Origin: Pseudomonas sp. UBA5706
Lineage (GTDB): Bacteria > Pseudomonadota > Gammaproteobacteria > Pseudomonadales > Pseudomonadaceae
Assembly: GCF_002419965.1 (NCBI RefSeq)
Contig: NZ_DIHC01000045.1
Location: forward strand, 20,139-84,138
Reading direction: 5' to 3'
DNA length: 64,000 bases
In this document: piece after piece, positions 63,680 through 64,000 of the stretch
Layout of the letters: every line of letters starts with the position of its first letter
Numbering within the stretch: position 1 is the first letter of the stretch
The notes under the pieces: generated by a model
Databases searched by the model: none
What the model was told of the DNA's origin: nothing
What the model saw: the letters and a program-made list of their open reading frames with translations, nothing else
Made by a program: the position numbers and the translations under genes

Positions 63680-63913
63680 TCAATGCGCCCAGCGTCGATG
63701 CAGCCTCCGCGCCAGAGCGTCGAGCATGAAACCCAACACGCCGATTAACAGCACCATGGCCATCAGCTCCGAGTACGCCAATCAATCGCGCGTATCGAGA
63801 ATGAAATAGCCCAGCCCCGCGCTAACCCCCAGCATTGCGCAGGGCACGAGCACGATCCACAGGATGCCGATCGACAGCCTCACCCCGGTCAGCACATGGC
63901 CGAGCACGCCCGG
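63680..63913 (-). pseudogene. C-terminal fragment of an SsuC/nitrate-type ABC transporter permease, with a nonsense codon
   Basis: The minus strand reads GVRLSIGILWIVLVPCAMLG, then VSAGLGYFILDTRD, a stop (TGA at 63784-63782), and LAYSELMAMVLLIGVLGFML to the natural end at 63680. SsuC/NrtB-type permeases have Arg at the interrupted position (CGA to TGA). The N-terminal two thirds are missing; upstream of 63913 the sequence changes to repeat-like DNA. Confidence 0.82.
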
Positions 63914-64000
63914 CCTAGTAACGCCGTTGTAGCTGCTCTCTGCTTGACGCGGAGCGTCAGGGGAGGCATTCCCACGCGCAGCGTCACTAGTGTCCGGTAA
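63914..64000. other. window end with REP-like sequence
   Basis: It contains GACGCGGAGCGTCAGGGG and GGCATTCCCACGCGCAGCGT, resembling the common Pseudomonas repeat around GTTCCCACGC. It replaces the missing part of the permease gene. The closing ACTAGTGTCCGGTAA could be an insertion-sequence end, but nothing further is visible. Confidence 0.4.

Noticed and set aside
63986..64000. End of an insertion sequence (ACTAGTGTCCGGTAA)
   Set aside because: Only the last bases are visible and no transposase or inverted partner is in the window.

Overview
The window is high-GC DNA with dense, often overlapping genes. Its content (a bacteriophytochrome/heme oxygenase pair, a CJ38-type trehalose synthase, selD-selU, SfnG/SfnB-type sulfur-scavenging enzymes and GTAGGAGC-type REP sequences) points to a plant- or soil-associated Pseudomonas of the fluorescens/syringae type. 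This assignment comes from protein families and repeats only. No rRNA, tRNA, CRISPR array or intact insertion sequence was seen.

Layout. 1-1.6 kb: the 3' end of a DUF692/DUF2063/DoxX operon (bufferin/HvfABC type), with the precursor peptide outside the window. 1.7-7.2 kb: chromosomal single genes (serine hydrolase, ilvE, VOC protein, HDOD protein, sirtuin). 7.2-8.5 kb: a gene-poor stretch holding several palindromes. 8.5-19.2 kb: tonB-exbB-exbD, a TonB-dependent receptor and a YejABEF-type peptide ABC importer, all on the + strand. Together they form a complete outer-membrane-to-cytoplasm uptake route. 19.3-30.8 kb: an ArsP/YraQ-like permease, selU-selD, an MFS protein, TreS, a LysE-type exporter, a Gfo/Idh/MocA oxidoreductase, alpha-ketoglutarate semialdehyde dehydrogenase and an FKBP isomerase.

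31.0-46.0 kb is a large, entirely minus-strand signalling region. In transcription order it starts with a heme oxygenase-bacteriophytochrome pair and a DMT transporter. A six-gene stressosome-like operon follows (RsbR, RsbS, RsbT, an ATPase-PP2C fusion, a histidine kinase and a double-receiver hybrid kinase). It ends with a second bacteriophytochrome, an Rcp1-like receiver and another hybrid kinase. No sigma-B-type gene is visible, so the output is probably the two-component proteins themselves. 46.1-49.8 kb: a GapN-like dehydrogenase, a UV-damage endonuclease and MsrA.

49.8-64 kb is accessory in character. It starts with a REP/tandem-repeat cluster flanked by gene fragments, including a nitrate/sulfonate-type binding protein with a nonsense codon. 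A sigma-54 promoter with an upstream palindrome then drives a cluster of two LLM flavin monooxygenases, a Tat-exported peptide-type binding protein with its ABC transporter, and a DszC/SfnB-like oxidoreductase, probably for organosulfur scavenging. It is followed by a small ORF coupled to an XRE-cupin regulator. Next comes a very unusual 169-residue protein, 41% Met and 9% Cys, with its own promoter, ribosome binding site and terminator. The window ends with a frameshifted CmcJ/NvfI-family gene and a broken SsuC-like permease.

The most novel items are the Met/Cys-rich protein (61816-62325), the stressosome/two-component operon (36336-41757) beside two bacteriophytochromes, and the sigma-54-driven organosulfur cluster (51052-60323).
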